Positions 8,457 to 17,276 of a stretch of DNA of 64,000 nucleotides are shown here, in pieces. The stretch's first letter is position 1; every line of letters starts with the position of its first letter. The notes under the pieces were generated by a model. The model searched no databases, was not told the origin of the DNA, and worked only from the letters and a program-made list of their open reading frames with translations. The position numbers and the translations under genes are program-made. The stretch is from Actinoallomurus bryophytorum (GTDB taxonomy: Bacteria > Actinomycetota > Actinomycetes > Streptosporangiales > Streptosporangiaceae). Location: the NCBI RefSeq assembly GCF_006716425.1, contig NZ_VFOZ01000001.1:2604001-2668000 (forward strand), given 5' to 3'.

Positions 8457-9209
8457 ATGTCAACTACGGTTCCACGCGAATCAGCGTTGACCGCGGCGTT
8501 CATCGATATCGCCGACACCATGGTCGCGGACTACGACCTGATCGAGGTGGCGCACCGTCTGAGCCGCCATTGCGTCGATCTGCTGGACGTCGCGGCGGCT
8601 GGGCTGCTGCTGGCCGACGGTCAGGGCAGGCTCGGGGTGCTGGCCTCGTCCAATGAGCAGGCGCGGCTGATCGAGCTGTTCCAGTCACAGGCCGAAGGTC
8701 AAGGTCCATGTCTGGAGTGCTTCCACACCGGAAAGGCGGTCAGCGCCGTGGACCTGTCCCGCTGGTGGGAAAGGTGGCCCCGGTTCGTCCGCGAGGCGCG
8801 ACGGCTGAGCTTCCAGACCGTGCACGCCCTGCCCATGCTGTTGCGGGAGCACACCGTCGGCACACTCAACCTGTTCCGTACCGGCATCACGCCGCTGTCC
8901 GCGGAGGACCTGGCGCTCGGCCAGGCACTGGCCGACATCACGACCATCGCGATCCTGCAGGAGCGTGCCCTCGCCCACACTGAGAGTCTGGTGGAGCAAC
9001 TCCAGGGAGCGTTGAACAGCCGGGTGATCATCGAGCAGGCCAAGGGTGTGCTGTCCCGGCATGGGCGGGTCAGCGTCGACGATGCGTTCAAGGCGCTGCG
9101 GGGCTACGCGCGCGCCCACAACGTGTTCCTCGCCGAACTCGCCCGCGAGGTCGTCTCCGACGAGGACCAGGCGCTGGAGGTCTTCCGTTTCGCCCAGAAG
9201 GTGCGTTGA
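8457..9209 (+). CDS. GAF-ANTAR regulator
   Basis: The 250-aa protein contains a GAF domain (VDLLDVAAAGLLLADGQGRLGVLASS, GQGPCLECFHTGKAVSAVDLSR, RTGITPLSAEDLALGQALADITTIAI) and a C-terminal ANTAR domain (LNSRVIIEQAKGVLSRHGRVSVDDAFKALRGYARAHN). Its ANTAR is closer to the consensus (IEQAKGxL) than that of its neighbour. Preceded by GGGGGAGAG close to the ATG. It follows the first GAF-ANTAR gene by 47 bp and probably shares its transcript. The regulated leaders cannot be identified here. Confidence 0.9.
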   Translation: MSTTVPRESALTAAFIDIADTMVADYDLIEVAHRLSRHCVDLLDVAAAGLLLADGQGRLGVLASSNEQARLIELFQSQAEGQGPCLECFHTGKAVSAVDLSRWWERWPRFVREARRLSFQTVHALPMLLREHTVGTLNLFRTGITPLSAEDLALGQALADITTIAILQERALAHTESLVEQLQGALNSRVIIEQAKGVLSRHGRVSVDDAFKALRGYARAHNVFLAELAREVVSDEDQALEVFRFAQKVR

Positions 9210-9226
9210 CGCCCTGGTGCCGCCGG

Positions 9227-9727
9227 TCAGGCTCCGAGCGCGCACAACATGTCACGGACCGCACCGCCGGACAGGCCCATCTTCGACAGGTACCCGTCGG
9301 CGTCGCTCAGCCCGTAGAGCTCACGGAGGTCGTCCTCGGCCCAGCTCGAAACCAAGATCATGAACATCTGCGGCGCCAGGCCCAGGCGGACGAAGTCCGC
9401 GATCAGCTCGACACCGCTCTCCCTTCCGAGACAGAGATCGATGAGTGCGACGTCGGGACACATCTCGGCGGCCAGCCACAGTCCCTGTGTCCGGTCACAG
9501 GCCGTACCGACCACGTCGAACCCATCCCGCACGAGCAGCTCGGAGAGCGCATGGACGAAGCGATCGTTGTCGTCGACGATCACGCACCGAGCTCCGTAAG
9601 CATCGGCCGGCGCTTTGACCCAGGGGGTCCCCGCCGTACGTCCCGCGCACAGGTTCCCCGTGGCACATCGCAGGGGGAACGCGTCCGCGGGATTCGGAGA
9701 CGCCGCGTCGAACAGGCTCACGCTCAT
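9227..9727 (-). CDS. Stand-alone response-regulator receiver domain protein
   Basis: The 166-aa protein carries one receiver domain at about residues 50-166: CVIVDDNDRF (acidic pocket), PDVALIDLCLG (phosphoacceptor Asp in LID), ILVSSW (Thr/Ser switch position) and DGYLSKMG (conserved Lys). The N-terminal 45 residues show no domain. No output domain is present. It converges on the second GAF-ANTAR gene with 17 bp between stops. It may act as a phosphate-accepting partner for an unlinked kinase. An upstream GTG at 9742 is a possible alternative start. Confidence 0.75.
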   Translation of the reverse strand: MSVSLFDAASPNPADAFPLRCATGNLCAGRTAGTPWVKAPADAYGARCVIVDDNDRFVHALSELLVRDGFDVVGTACDRTQGLWLAAEMCPDVALIDLCLGRESGVELIADFVRLGLAPQMFMILVSSWAEDDLRELYGLSDADGYLSKMGLSGGAVRDMLCALGA

Positions 9728-9742
9728 GAAACCCCCACCCAC

Positions 9743-9948
9743 GTCGAAGTCGATGTGAGTGCCACACGGGTCTGGAGCGGCGACTCTGGTCCGGAGACCA
9801 ACCAGCGCTGCATACCTGGTCAGACCGACTTTAGGCGAGCTGACGCATCCGGCAAAACGCCTGTCTCAGATACCAGACGCGCCTGTCCGGATGGAGCGTT
9901 GGCCCTCCGGCGTTCCCTTCACGCCTGCGACGTCCCTGTCGTCCGTCC
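9743..9948. other. Intergenic, no gene seen
   Basis: About 200 bp upstream of the receiver gene and downstream of the questin-oxidase-like gene. I see no conserved ORF, RNA or clear repeat. Confidence 0.4.
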
Positions 9949-11034
9949 CTACTGGCGTTCGAAGAGTGCGGTGGCGTGCACGGCCGCCGCGAGGGCGTCG
10001 GGATCGCCGGTACGTGCGTAGACCTCGACCGCCGTGTCGGTGAACTTGATGACGTGCTCGTCGCCGTGCGCGAACGCGCGATCCAGTACCTCGGCGGCCG
10101 GGTCGTTCCCGCGTGGCGCCGTCGGCAGATCGCTCCTCGGCAGCGCCTCCGACGGACCGTACATCGAGGTGATCGCCGCGCTCGCCGCCCACGCCACCGT
10201 CAAACTGGCCGCCCATTGCTCGCGGGGCAATGCCGGGAGGGTGTGCAGGATCGCGTTCGGCGCCGTCGCGGTGTGGACCAGAAGGGTCGGGCCGGCGTGA
10301 CCATGCGTGAGGTACCGCAACGTCGCGGCGTCGACCACTTCGGTCAGCCGGTCGCGTACCTGCTCAGGCTCGATCGCCGGCCGTAGGGCCGTCACCGACT
10401 CCGGCCATCCGCGCAGCTCGCCCAGCATGCCGAGCCGGATCCGGATCGGCCCCTCCTGCTGGTCGATCCGCGGTACGGCATCGAGTGCGTGGGCGGCGTC
10501 GAGCGTCCCCGCCGGCGTTGCCACGCCGGGAACCCCGCGGAACCGGGCCGCCCAGTACGCCAGCCCGTGCGCGAGCTCGTCCAGTGCCGGGGCGCTCTCG
10601 CCGCTCTCGCCGCTTTCGCTCTCGATGGCGAGGAGGGTTCGTACGGCGTGTCCCGTCCTGATCGTCCCGTGCGTGGCGCCGGCCGTGATGCCCGGGAGCA
10701 GCCTGGGCCACCAGGTGGCGAGCACCTCACGCCACGGCCGTTCCCTCATCTGCCAGGTCAGGTACACGCACCAGTCCCCGACGCGATCGCCCAGCGCCGC
10801 CTGCCAGGTGGCGTCGGTGATGGGCTCACTGGGCGCGGGCGCCTCCATGAGCCGCGGCGCGTAGGCGTCGATCCAGCCCGGGATCTCGTCGGCCCGATCG
10901 CGGCGCGCCATCACCTCGGCGGCCATCGGAGCGTGGTTCGCCATGTTGCCGCCCCACTCCGGCCCACTCTGATGCAGACGCTCGTAGGCTCCGTCGAGGT
11001 TCTGGTCCTTCACCACATTCCCCGATTCGCTCAT
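9949..11034 (-). CDS. Questin oxidase-like (DUF4243) family protein
   Basis: The 361-aa protein has features of the DUF4243 questin-oxidase-like family: LDGAYERLHQSGPEWGGNMANHAPMAAEV near the N-terminus, a histidine-rich helical core (TAGATHGTIRTGHAVRTLLAIE), and the C-terminal HVIKFTDTAVEVYARTGDPDALAAAVHA. In fungi, family members are Baeyer-Villiger-type oxygenases on anthraquinones; bacterial roles are mostly unknown. ATG 11034 was preferred as the best-spaced of several clustered starts. It is a single-gene unit, so its metabolic context is open. Confidence 0.75.
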   Translation of the reverse strand: MSESGNVVKDQNLDGAYERLHQSGPEWGGNMANHAPMAAEVMARRDRADEIPGWIDAYAPRLMEAPAPSEPITDATWQAALGDRVGDWCVYLTWQMRERPWREVLATWWPRLLPGITAGATHGTIRTGHAVRTLLAIESESGESGESAPALDELAHGLAYWAARFRGVPGVATPAGTLDAAHALDAVPRIDQQEGPIRIRLGMLGELRGWPESVTALRPAIEPEQVRDRLTEVVDAATLRYLTHGHAGPTLLVHTATAPNAILHTLPALPREQWAASLTVAWAASAAITSMYGPSEALPRSDLPTAPRGNDPAAEVLDRAFAHGDEHVIKFTDTAVEVYARTGDPDALAAAVHATALFERQ

Positions 11035-11293
11035 CATGCGCACGCAAACGGTCGAATCACCAGGTTATGGAACGGAGCGATCCGCCAGAAGGGCCACTTC
11101 ATGCATAAACCGCCAGGCCACTTGGGCCGTACGTTCGGCGTTTCCTTGGTGGCTGTAATGATGTCGATGGGTCGAATTCCTCAGGGCTAACACGGCCTGT
11201 GGTGGATGCCGTTCAGTGGTACAGCCTGCTATACCGTGAAATGGCGTGGCTGCACCATCGATCGGGATTCATTCCGTGCCTAGCGTTATCGGC
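11035..11293. other. Intergenic between divergent genes
   Basis: About 260 bp containing the promoters of the questin-oxidase-like gene (-) and the secreted hydrolase (+). The ORF-like run at 11101-11190 has no recognisable features. No clear operator seen. Confidence 0.4.
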
Positions 11294-12460
11294 ATGAAAA
11301 GTAATCGGTTCCGCACTCGTATCGCCGCCGTCGCAGCCGTGGGCGGCCTCGCCGCACTGGGCAGCCTGGTAACGCCGGGCGCTCATTCCATCGCCGACGC
11401 ACTTACCGCGCAGACCCGTCCGGCCACCGGTTCCGTTCAGCAACACCTGGACGGGCTGGTCCGCGATGACGGGTTCCCCGCCGCGCTCGCCGCCGTGCAG
11501 GACCGGAGCGGGCGCATCCGTAACTACACCGCCGGGGTCGGCGACCTGAAGACGGGGGCGAAGGTTCCGGTGGACGGGCAGGTGCGCATCGGCAGCAACA
11601 CCAAGTCCTTCACGTCCGTGGTCGTGATGCAGCTCGTCGGCGAGGGCAAGGTCGACCTCGATAAACCGATCGATACGTACCTGCCGAAGCTCCTCCGCGG
11701 TGACGGCATCGACGGCCGGCGCATCACCGTACGGCAGCTCCTCCAGCACACCAGCGGACTGCCGAACTACACGAACTTCCTGGCCGACGGTTTCCTGCCC
11801 TACCAGCACACCTACTTCCAGCCGCGTCAGCTGCTCGACATGGCCCTGGCGCAGAAGGCCGACTTCAAGCCGGGCGCGAAGTGGGAGTACAGCAACACCA
11901 ATTACGTCGTCCTCGGGCTGCTCGTCGAGAAGATCACGCAGCGGCCGCTGGTCGAGGAGATCACCCAACGGGTGATCGACCGCGCCGGTCTCCGCCATAC
12001 CTACTTCCCGAACGTCGGCGACCAGACCATCCACGAGCCGCACGCCCACGGCTACACACGGGACAAGCCGGACCAGCCGCTCACCGACGTCACAGAGCTG
12101 GACCCCTCGTGGGGCTGGGCGGCCGGCCAGATGGTCGCCACCCCGAGCGACATCGACCGGTTCTTCTCCGCGCTGCTGGGCGGGCGGCTGGTCAAGCCCG
12201 AGCAGCTGAAGGAGATGCGCAAGACCGTCAGCGCCCCCGACCTGTGGCCCGGCGCCCGGTACGGGCTCGGTCTGATCAGTACCCCGATGAGCTGCGGCGG
12301 CGTGGCCTGGGGCCACGGCGGTGACATCGACGGCTACCACACCAGCGACTTCGCCACGGACGATGGCCGCGCCGTGACGATCGCCGTCACCCATCTGCTG
12401 GAGAACGACGACCAGGTCGGCCACGTGCTGTCCGCCGTCGACAACGCCCTCTGCGAGTGA
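11294..12460 (+). CDS. Secreted class C beta-lactamase / D-Ala-D-Ala carboxypeptidase-like serine hydrolase
   Basis: The 388-aa protein starts with a signal peptide (MKSNRFRTR then a hydrophobic stretch to LVTPGAHS). It has SNTK (Ser101/Lys104, SxxK), YSN (Tyr199-Asn201, YxN) and HGG (His341-Gly343), the class C/DD-peptidase (serine hydrolase, beta-lactamase-like) motif set in the correct order. TDYLPKLLRGDGIDGRRITVRQLLQHTSGLPNY-type sequence before the YxN motif is diagnostic of this family. It likely acts outside the cell on peptidoglycan or a related ester. A single-gene unit. Confidence 0.88.
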   Translation: MKSNRFRTRIAAVAAVGGLAALGSLVTPGAHSIADALTAQTRPATGSVQQHLDGLVRDDGFPAALAAVQDRSGRIRNYTAGVGDLKTGAKVPVDGQVRIGSNTKSFTSVVVMQLVGEGKVDLDKPIDTYLPKLLRGDGIDGRRITVRQLLQHTSGLPNYTNFLADGFLPYQHTYFQPRQLLDMALAQKADFKPGAKWEYSNTNYVVLGLLVEKITQRPLVEEITQRVIDRAGLRHTYFPNVGDQTIHEPHAHGYTRDKPDQPLTDVTELDPSWGWAAGQMVATPSDIDRFFSALLGGRLVKPEQLKEMRKTVSAPDLWPGARYGLGLISTPMSCGGVAWGHGGDIDGYHTSDFATDDGRAVTIAVTHLLENDDQVGHVLSAVDNALCE

Positions 12461-12630
12461 GCGTCCCAGCCACCGGTGCCGGCGCGTACAACGAAATCAT
12501 GTGAGTCCGTGACGGGCCTGGCAGGGGCCATGACCCCCGCCCGGCCGTCGTCGCGGTCATCGAGAACCTCGACCGGCCGACGGGCTCGGCATCGCGCGAC
12601 CGCCGCCGGCGGGCGCGCGTACTTGGCATC
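12461..12630. other. Intergenic, convergent genes
   Basis: About 170 bp between the convergent serine hydrolase and hydroxymethylbilane synthase genes. GC-rich inverted stretches could serve as terminators but no clean hairpin is seen. Confidence 0.3.
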
Positions 12631-13590
12631 TCAGCGGGCGGTGCCGGCGATGAGTCGGTGTGCGCCCTTGCGGGCGAGGGCGGCGGCGACGTTCGCGCCG
12701 AGTCGCTGGGCGTGGTCGAGGGTGTCCCACTCCTGGACGTGGGCGAACTCGCCGCCTTCGCCGCTGAAGACCATGCCGAGCAGGGAGAGCCGTCCGTCCG
12801 CCGTGGTGGTGCAGTGGCCGGCGATCGGGCTGTTGCAGTGGCCTCGCAGGTCGTGCAGCATCGCGCGTTCGGCGGTGACGTAGGTGCGGGTCTCCTGGTC
12901 GTCGAGCAGGCGCAGAAGCTCGACGATGCCCTCGTCGGCCGTACGGCACTGGATCCCGATCACTCCAGCGCCGACCGGCGGGCACATCACGTCGAGGGGC
13001 AGAACCTCCACCGCGCGGTCTTCCATCCCGATCCGGCGCAGGCCCGCGAGAGCGAGCACCATCGCGTCGAAGCCGTGCTCGGAGCCGTGTTCGGAGTCGA
13101 AGCGCAAGATGCGGGAGTTGACGTTGCCGCGGATCCGGTCAACCTGCAGATCGGGTCGCCTGCGCAGGATCTGGGCCTTGCGGCGTACGGCCGAGGTCCC
13201 GACATGCGCGCCCGCCGGCAGCTCGTCGAGACTGCGGTACGGGGAGCCGGCCGGGAAGAGCACGACGTCGTGCACGTCCTCGCGCGGCAGGTACGCGGCG
13301 AACGCGGTGCCCTCCGGCATCGGGACATCGCCCGGTACGTCCTTGATGCAGTGCACCGCGACGTCGATGGCGCCCATGACCAGCTGCCGGTCGATCTCCT
13401 TGAGAAACGCGCCCTTGCCGCCCAGCTCGGCGAGTTCGCCCTGCCACCGGTCCCCTGAGGTCTCGATACCGATCAGCTCGACGTCGAGGTTCTCGGAGAA
13501 CTTGAGCAGCAGATCTCGGACATGTGCGGCCTGGGCGACCGCCATGGGTGAGGTACGGGAGCCGACGCGGATGCGAAGATCGGGAGGCAC
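12631..13590 (-). CDS. hemC: Hydroxymethylbilane synthase (porphobilinogen deaminase), probable paralogue
   Basis: The 319-aa enzyme condenses four porphobilinogens to hydroxymethylbilane in tetrapyrrole synthesis. Seen: LRIRVGSRTSPMAVAQ at the start, GGKGAFLKEIDRQL, HCIKDVP with the catalytic Asp at residue 84, HVGTSAVRRKAQ, IRGNVNSRI and the dipyrromethane-cofactor Cys in RGHCNSPIAGHC (Cys252). Two deviations from the common sequence are notable: HCIKDVP instead of HSxKDxP, and GHC instead of GGC. It is not beside other hem genes, so a second, diverged copy is likely. GTG 13590 is chosen because it precedes the first conserved strand; an upstream GTG/ATG is possible. Confidence 0.88.
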   Translation of the reverse strand: MPPDLRIRVGSRTSPMAVAQAAHVRDLLLKFSENLDVELIGIETSGDRWQGELAELGGKGAFLKEIDRQLVMGAIDVAVHCIKDVPGDVPMPEGTAFAAYLPREDVHDVVLFPAGSPYRSLDELPAGAHVGTSAVRRKAQILRRRPDLQVDRIRGNVNSRILRFDSEHGSEHGFDAMVLALAGLRRIGMEDRAVEVLPLDVMCPPVGAGVIGIQCRTADEGIVELLRLLDDQETRTYVTAERAMLHDLRGHCNSPIAGHCTTTADGRLSLLGMVFSGEGGEFAHVQEWDTLDHAQRLGANVAAALARKGAHRLIAGTAR

Positions 13591-13753
13591 GCGCTCAACG
13601 GTAGGGCCTGCCCGCCCGGCGCTGCAGCACACCTCCGCCGTACTCACCCGACCACCTGCTCGGTGAGCGGCGGCGGGACCCCGTCGCGGTCCGTGCCCAG
13701 GGGATCGGGGAACTCAAAGGTTCGAGGCGTTGACCAGCGGCCGCTCGCCCCTG
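13591..13753. other. Intergenic upstream of hemC
   Basis: About 160 bp between hemC (-) and the PucR gene end (-), including the hemC promoter. No notable motif seen. Confidence 0.3.
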
Positions 13754-14938
13754 CTAAGGATCTCCCGGCCCGTCCTTAACCGCCGGGGCCGCGCCGCCCT
13801 CGGACGCCGTGGTGGCGCGGGCCATCCGTATCGCCACGATCGATCGGGCGAGGCCTTCGAAGTCCTTCAGGTGCCATCCCGTCAGGTGTTCCCAGCGCTC
13901 CAGCCGGTAGGCGGCGCTGTTGGCGTGCAGGTGCTGGGCACGCGCGGCGCCGGCCGCGGAGAATCCGGCTTCGGCGAACGCCAGCACCGTGTCCGCGACA
14001 TGGGGATTCTCAGTCGCCGCCTCGATGCCGGAGGAAAGGTCGTCCCGGCGTTCGGTGTCGGCGACGATCGTGGCCAGCAGCCAGTGTCGTTCGAACTCCA
14101 CGTCGTGCCCGACCGCCGTCGCCAGGCCGAGAGCGCGCTCGGCATCCTCGACGGAGAGCCGGGCGCCGTTGAGGCCCTGACGGCTCCGCCCGATCCCCAG
14201 GACACCGTCGCGGGCGAACCGGCGGGCGAGACCCTCCGCCGACTTTCGCGCCCCACGTCTTTGGAACAGGACGAAGCACACCGAGCCGTCCGAGCCTGCC
14301 ACGCCGATCGGGCGCAGGCGTACACGCAGCCGGGCGATCGTGTGTTCCCCGCCGTGCGAGACGAACGCGACCGCCTGAAACTCCCCGTCCGGATCGAGCC
14401 CGAGCTCGCGGGCAAGGTCGGCGGACCGCGCGCTGCTCGGATCGCTCTGGATCGCGGCACAGAACTCGCCGCAGAGCCTGGTGTCGTCGGCGAGGATGTC
14501 GGCGGTCGCCATCTGGTACCCATCGGCCGCCGCTCCGCCGAGACGATGGCCCCACAACAGAATTTCGGGCACCACGTCGAGCAGCGCCCGCATCGCGTAC
14601 GGGTCCTCATCCAGGCCCGTCGCGAACCGGGTCCAGAGCTCGCGGCTCGCCACGATGTAGGCCTCCATGACGGCCGAGACCGGTACACCGGCGTGAGCGC
14701 GCTCGCGGCCGAGCCGCTCGGCTATCGCGAGGCCGGCGGGATCGGGAGGCCGGCCGTGATGCAGTCCGAGGAGTACATGCCGGATCTGTTCCCGGACGGC
14801 CGCCCGGTGGTTCTCGATGGGGATCTTCTCGTAGCCGGGCAGCTCGGAGCGGATTCCGCCGACGATCCGCGCCGTCAGCTCGTCGACCTCGCCCAGCAGG
14901 GCCTGACTACGCCGCGCGGTCCACTCGCCGACCGTCAT
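13754..14938 (-). CDS. PucR/CdaR-family transcriptional regulator
   Basis: The 394-aa protein has an N-terminal sensory region, a GGDEF-like/PucR central region, and a C-terminal PucR HTH (TVLAFAEAGFSAAGAARAQHLHANSAAYRLERWEHLTG, about residues 335-375), the helix-turn-helix_30 seen in CdaR and PucR. ATG 14938 is chosen because it precedes the first conserved helix; the frame is open farther upstream into the promoter. It is divergent from an MFS exporter at 15124, so control of that transporter is the likely role. Confidence 0.85.
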   Translation of the reverse strand: MTVGEWTARRSQALLGEVDELTARIVGGIRSELPGYEKIPIENHRAAVREQIRHVLLGLHHGRPPDPAGLAIAERLGRERAHAGVPVSAVMEAYIVASRELWTRFATGLDEDPYAMRALLDVVPEILLWGHRLGGAAADGYQMATADILADDTRLCGEFCAAIQSDPSSARSADLARELGLDPDGEFQAVAFVSHGGEHTIARLRVRLRPIGVAGSDGSVCFVLFQRRGARKSAEGLARRFARDGVLGIGRSRQGLNGARLSVEDAERALGLATAVGHDVEFERHWLLATIVADTERRDDLSSGIEAATENPHVADTVLAFAEAGFSAAGAARAQHLHANSAAYRLERWEHLTGWHLKDFEGLARSIVAIRMARATTASEGGAAPAVKDGPGDP

Positions 14939-15123
14939 CGGGCGGCGCTTCGGGGATTCCTCGAAGCGATCGCCACGGACTTCGGGGAACCGCCGTGCTC
15001 TGAGGTGCGGACGATCTCCAGCATGGGGGGAGTATACGAATCCGTTGGCCAAAGCCCCACAAACCAAAGGATTCCAATGTTCGACACGCACCAGGAGACC
15101 GCTCGCCGTACGGGAGACCGGCA

Positions 15124-16539
15124 GTGAGCGAACGTCTGGAGACTGCGGGCACCGGCACCGCAGGGGTTCCGCGGTCCCCGCTCCGCGGAGGGCTGGTCCT
15201 GGTGTTGGTGAGCGCCGGACAGTTCCTCGCGACGTTGGACCTGTTCGTCGTCAATGTGGCGTTCCCCTCGATTCACGCCGACTTCCCCGGGGCGACCAAC
15301 AGCGGTCTGTCCTGGGTTCTCAGCGCGTACGCGATCGCGTTCGCCGCGCTGCTCGTGCCGTCAGGCCGTCTCGCCGACCGGTACGGCAGGCGGCGGCTGT
15401 TCCGCGCCGGGATGACGTTGTTCGCGGTCGCGAGTGCGGGATGCGCCGCGTCGCCCTGGCTGGGCCTGCTGGTGGCCTGGCGTGCGGTGCAGGCGGGAGG
15501 AGCGGCGCTGATGGTCCCGACGAGCCTCGGTCTGTTGCTGGCGGTGTTCCCCGAACGACGGCACCGGAACGTGGTCGCGATCTGGTCGGTCGCCGGTGCG
15601 GTGGGCTCCGCGCTGGGCCCGTTCCTGGGCGGGCTCCTGGTCGAGGCGGACTGGCGATGGATCTTCGTCTTGAACCTGCCGATCGCCCTTGTGGTCGTGT
15701 ACGCCGTGCGGAACCTGCCCGAAACCCGGTCCGGGGAGCGCGGGGGCCTGCCCGACCTGGTGGGCGCGGCGCTGTTCGCCGCGGGGGTCGCGGCGGCCGT
15801 GGCCGCCCTGGCCAACGCCAACACCTGGGGTGCCGGGAGCCTCGGCCTGTGGCTCTGCCTCTCAGCCGCGGTCGTGGCACTCGTCGCCTTCGTACGCCGC
15901 TCGGCGCGCCACCCACGGCCCGCGATCAACCTCGCGCTGCTCCGCCAGGCCGGTTTCGCTTTCGCGAACCTCGCGATGATCTGCTTTTTCGTGGGCTTCG
16001 CCATGGTCCTGCTCGCCACGATCCTCTTCTTGACGACGGTCTGGCACTACGGCTCCGTACGTGCGGGCCTCGCGTTCGTACCGGCGCCCGCCATCGCCAT
16101 CCCGGCGGGCCTCCTGACAGGGCGGCTGTCCACGCCGCGCCGGACGCTGGCCGTGGCGGGAGCCACCATGTGGTGTGTGGCAGGGATTCTCTGGTTCGTG
16201 TCACTGGGTGATCAGCCCGCCTATGTCGCAGGCATGCTTCCCGGGCTGCTGATCTGCGGCGTCGGGTTCGGGTTGTTCGCCGCGTCGATCATCGGCGCGG
16301 GTACCGCGGTACTGCCGCCCGACTGGTACGCGACCGGCACCGGGATGATCAACGCGGCGCGCCAGACGGGATCGGCCGCCGGGGTCGCGCTCGCCGTGGC
16401 CCTCATCGGCGCCGGTACGTCCTCGGCCGACTATCGGTCGTCCTGGCTCGGTAACTGTGGGTTCGGTGCGCTCGCCGCCGTCTTCGCCCTCGGCACCGGC
16501 CGAAAGACAGTGTCAAAGGACGCCGGAGGGACGTCGTAG
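15124..16539 (+). CDS. MFS transporter, DHA2/EmrB-QacA-like
   Basis: The 471-aa membrane protein has the N-terminal signature ATLDLFVVNVAFPSI and the motif GRLADRYGRRRLF between the second and third helices. Fourteen predicted helices, including LSWVLSAYAIAFAALLVPSG and WSVAGAVGSALGPFLGGLLV, place it in the 14-TMS drug:H+ antiporter group. It probably exports a toxic compound or secondary metabolite. Divergent from the PucR regulator, which likely controls it. GTG start with upstream GGGAGA. Substrate not predictable. Confidence 0.88.
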   Translation: MSERLETAGTGTAGVPRSPLRGGLVLVLVSAGQFLATLDLFVVNVAFPSIHADFPGATNSGLSWVLSAYAIAFAALLVPSGRLADRYGRRRLFRAGMTLFAVASAGCAASPWLGLLVAWRAVQAGGAALMVPTSLGLLLAVFPERRHRNVVAIWSVAGAVGSALGPFLGGLLVEADWRWIFVLNLPIALVVVYAVRNLPETRSGERGGLPDLVGAALFAAGVAAAVAALANANTWGAGSLGLWLCLSAAVVALVAFVRRSARHPRPAINLALLRQAGFAFANLAMICFFVGFAMVLLATILFLTTVWHYGSVRAGLAFVPAPAIAIPAGLLTGRLSTPRRTLAVAGATMWCVAGILWFVSLGDQPAYVAGMLPGLLICGVGFGLFAASIIGAGTAVLPPDWYATGTGMINAARQTGSAAGVALAVALIGAGTSSADYRSSWLGNCGFGALAAVFALGTGRKTVSKDAGGTS

Positions 16540-16570
16540 ACCCGGTGTGCTCCGACGGTGGGGAGGTACG

Positions 16571-16750
16571 GTGAGCAAGGTCGCCGAGCGTGCGGTGTCG
16601 CGCACGCATGCGGACTTCTTCCGCCGTCTACCCAACGTCGCCTGGGCCGGCGGTGTGCCGTGGCGGCTGATCATGTACTCGACCTGGGAAGCGGCCGCCG
16701 TGCGACATGGCTCGGACAACGTGGCCGCAGGCTCCAGGTTGGCCTTGTGA
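16571..16750 (+). CDS. Possible small ORF, unknown
   Basis: A 59-codon ORF beginning GTG with GGGAGG 8-10 bases upstream, reading SKVAERAVSRTHADFFRRLPNV then AGGVPWRLIMYST. No domain is recognised. It lies 32 bp after the MFS gene. It may be a chance ORF, because the region after it contains transposase debris. Confidence 0.25.
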   Translation: MSKVAERAVSRTHADFFRRLPNVAWAGGVPWRLIMYSTWEAAAVRHGSDNVAAGSRLAL

Positions 16751-16919
16751 GGCGACCCTGCCGTATTCACGGTGCCGCGCTAGCTGTCCTGCAAATGCTT
16801 CTGGCGTAGTACGGCCTTGGGAAGAATTGCTCGATGGAAACGGTCTGCGGCCCCCATTCCCGACGGACATCTCGACGCCACGGCCGCGCACGCCGCCTGG
16901 ATGTCCGGACCAGCCCCCG

Positions 16920-17147
16920 GCCTGCCCACCCACGTTCAACGGATCGTCTCGGCAGCGGCTCGCTCATGATCGCCAGCACCAAGTTCCCATCGGACACGCC
17001 CACCGCGGCAAGGTCGTCACCGTCGTCCTTGAAGACACCCAGGTCCGCATCCTCCACCAAGGACAAGAACTGGCCACCCACCCCCGAACCACCACTATGG
17101 AGGTCACCCGCACCCGAGCAAGCGGACACATCAACTACGAAACCTAG
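16920..17147 (+). pseudogene. IS481-like transposase remnant (frameshifted C-terminus)
   Basis: The stretch ending at the TAG at 17145 reads GKVVTVVLEDTQVRIL then GQELATHPRTTTMEVTRTRASGHI, which matches the C-terminal tail of IS481-family integrase-core transposases (VEDTxFRVLxxGEELAxHPR..KEVTRxKA.GHI). The preceding STDRLGSGSLMIASTKF segment is in a different frame, so a frameshift lies near 16985-17000. The DDE core is absent. The remnant lies between the MFS gene and the SMP-30 gene and shows past IS activity in this intergenic gap. Confidence 0.7.
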
Positions 17148-17276
17148 GGTCGGCGGAAAGCATCACCCGACAACGAAACGTCGCCCATCAACCGAGGTTG
17201 CACGCGTGCGTCTACGTCGTGTCGGGTCCGATGACCTGCGTGACACTCTGCCGAATGCTGGTGGAGTCGAGCGGGG

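Noticed and set aside
11101-11190. 30-codon ORF starting MHKPPGHLGRTFG
   Set aside because: No RBS, no motif and located in a divergent promoter region.
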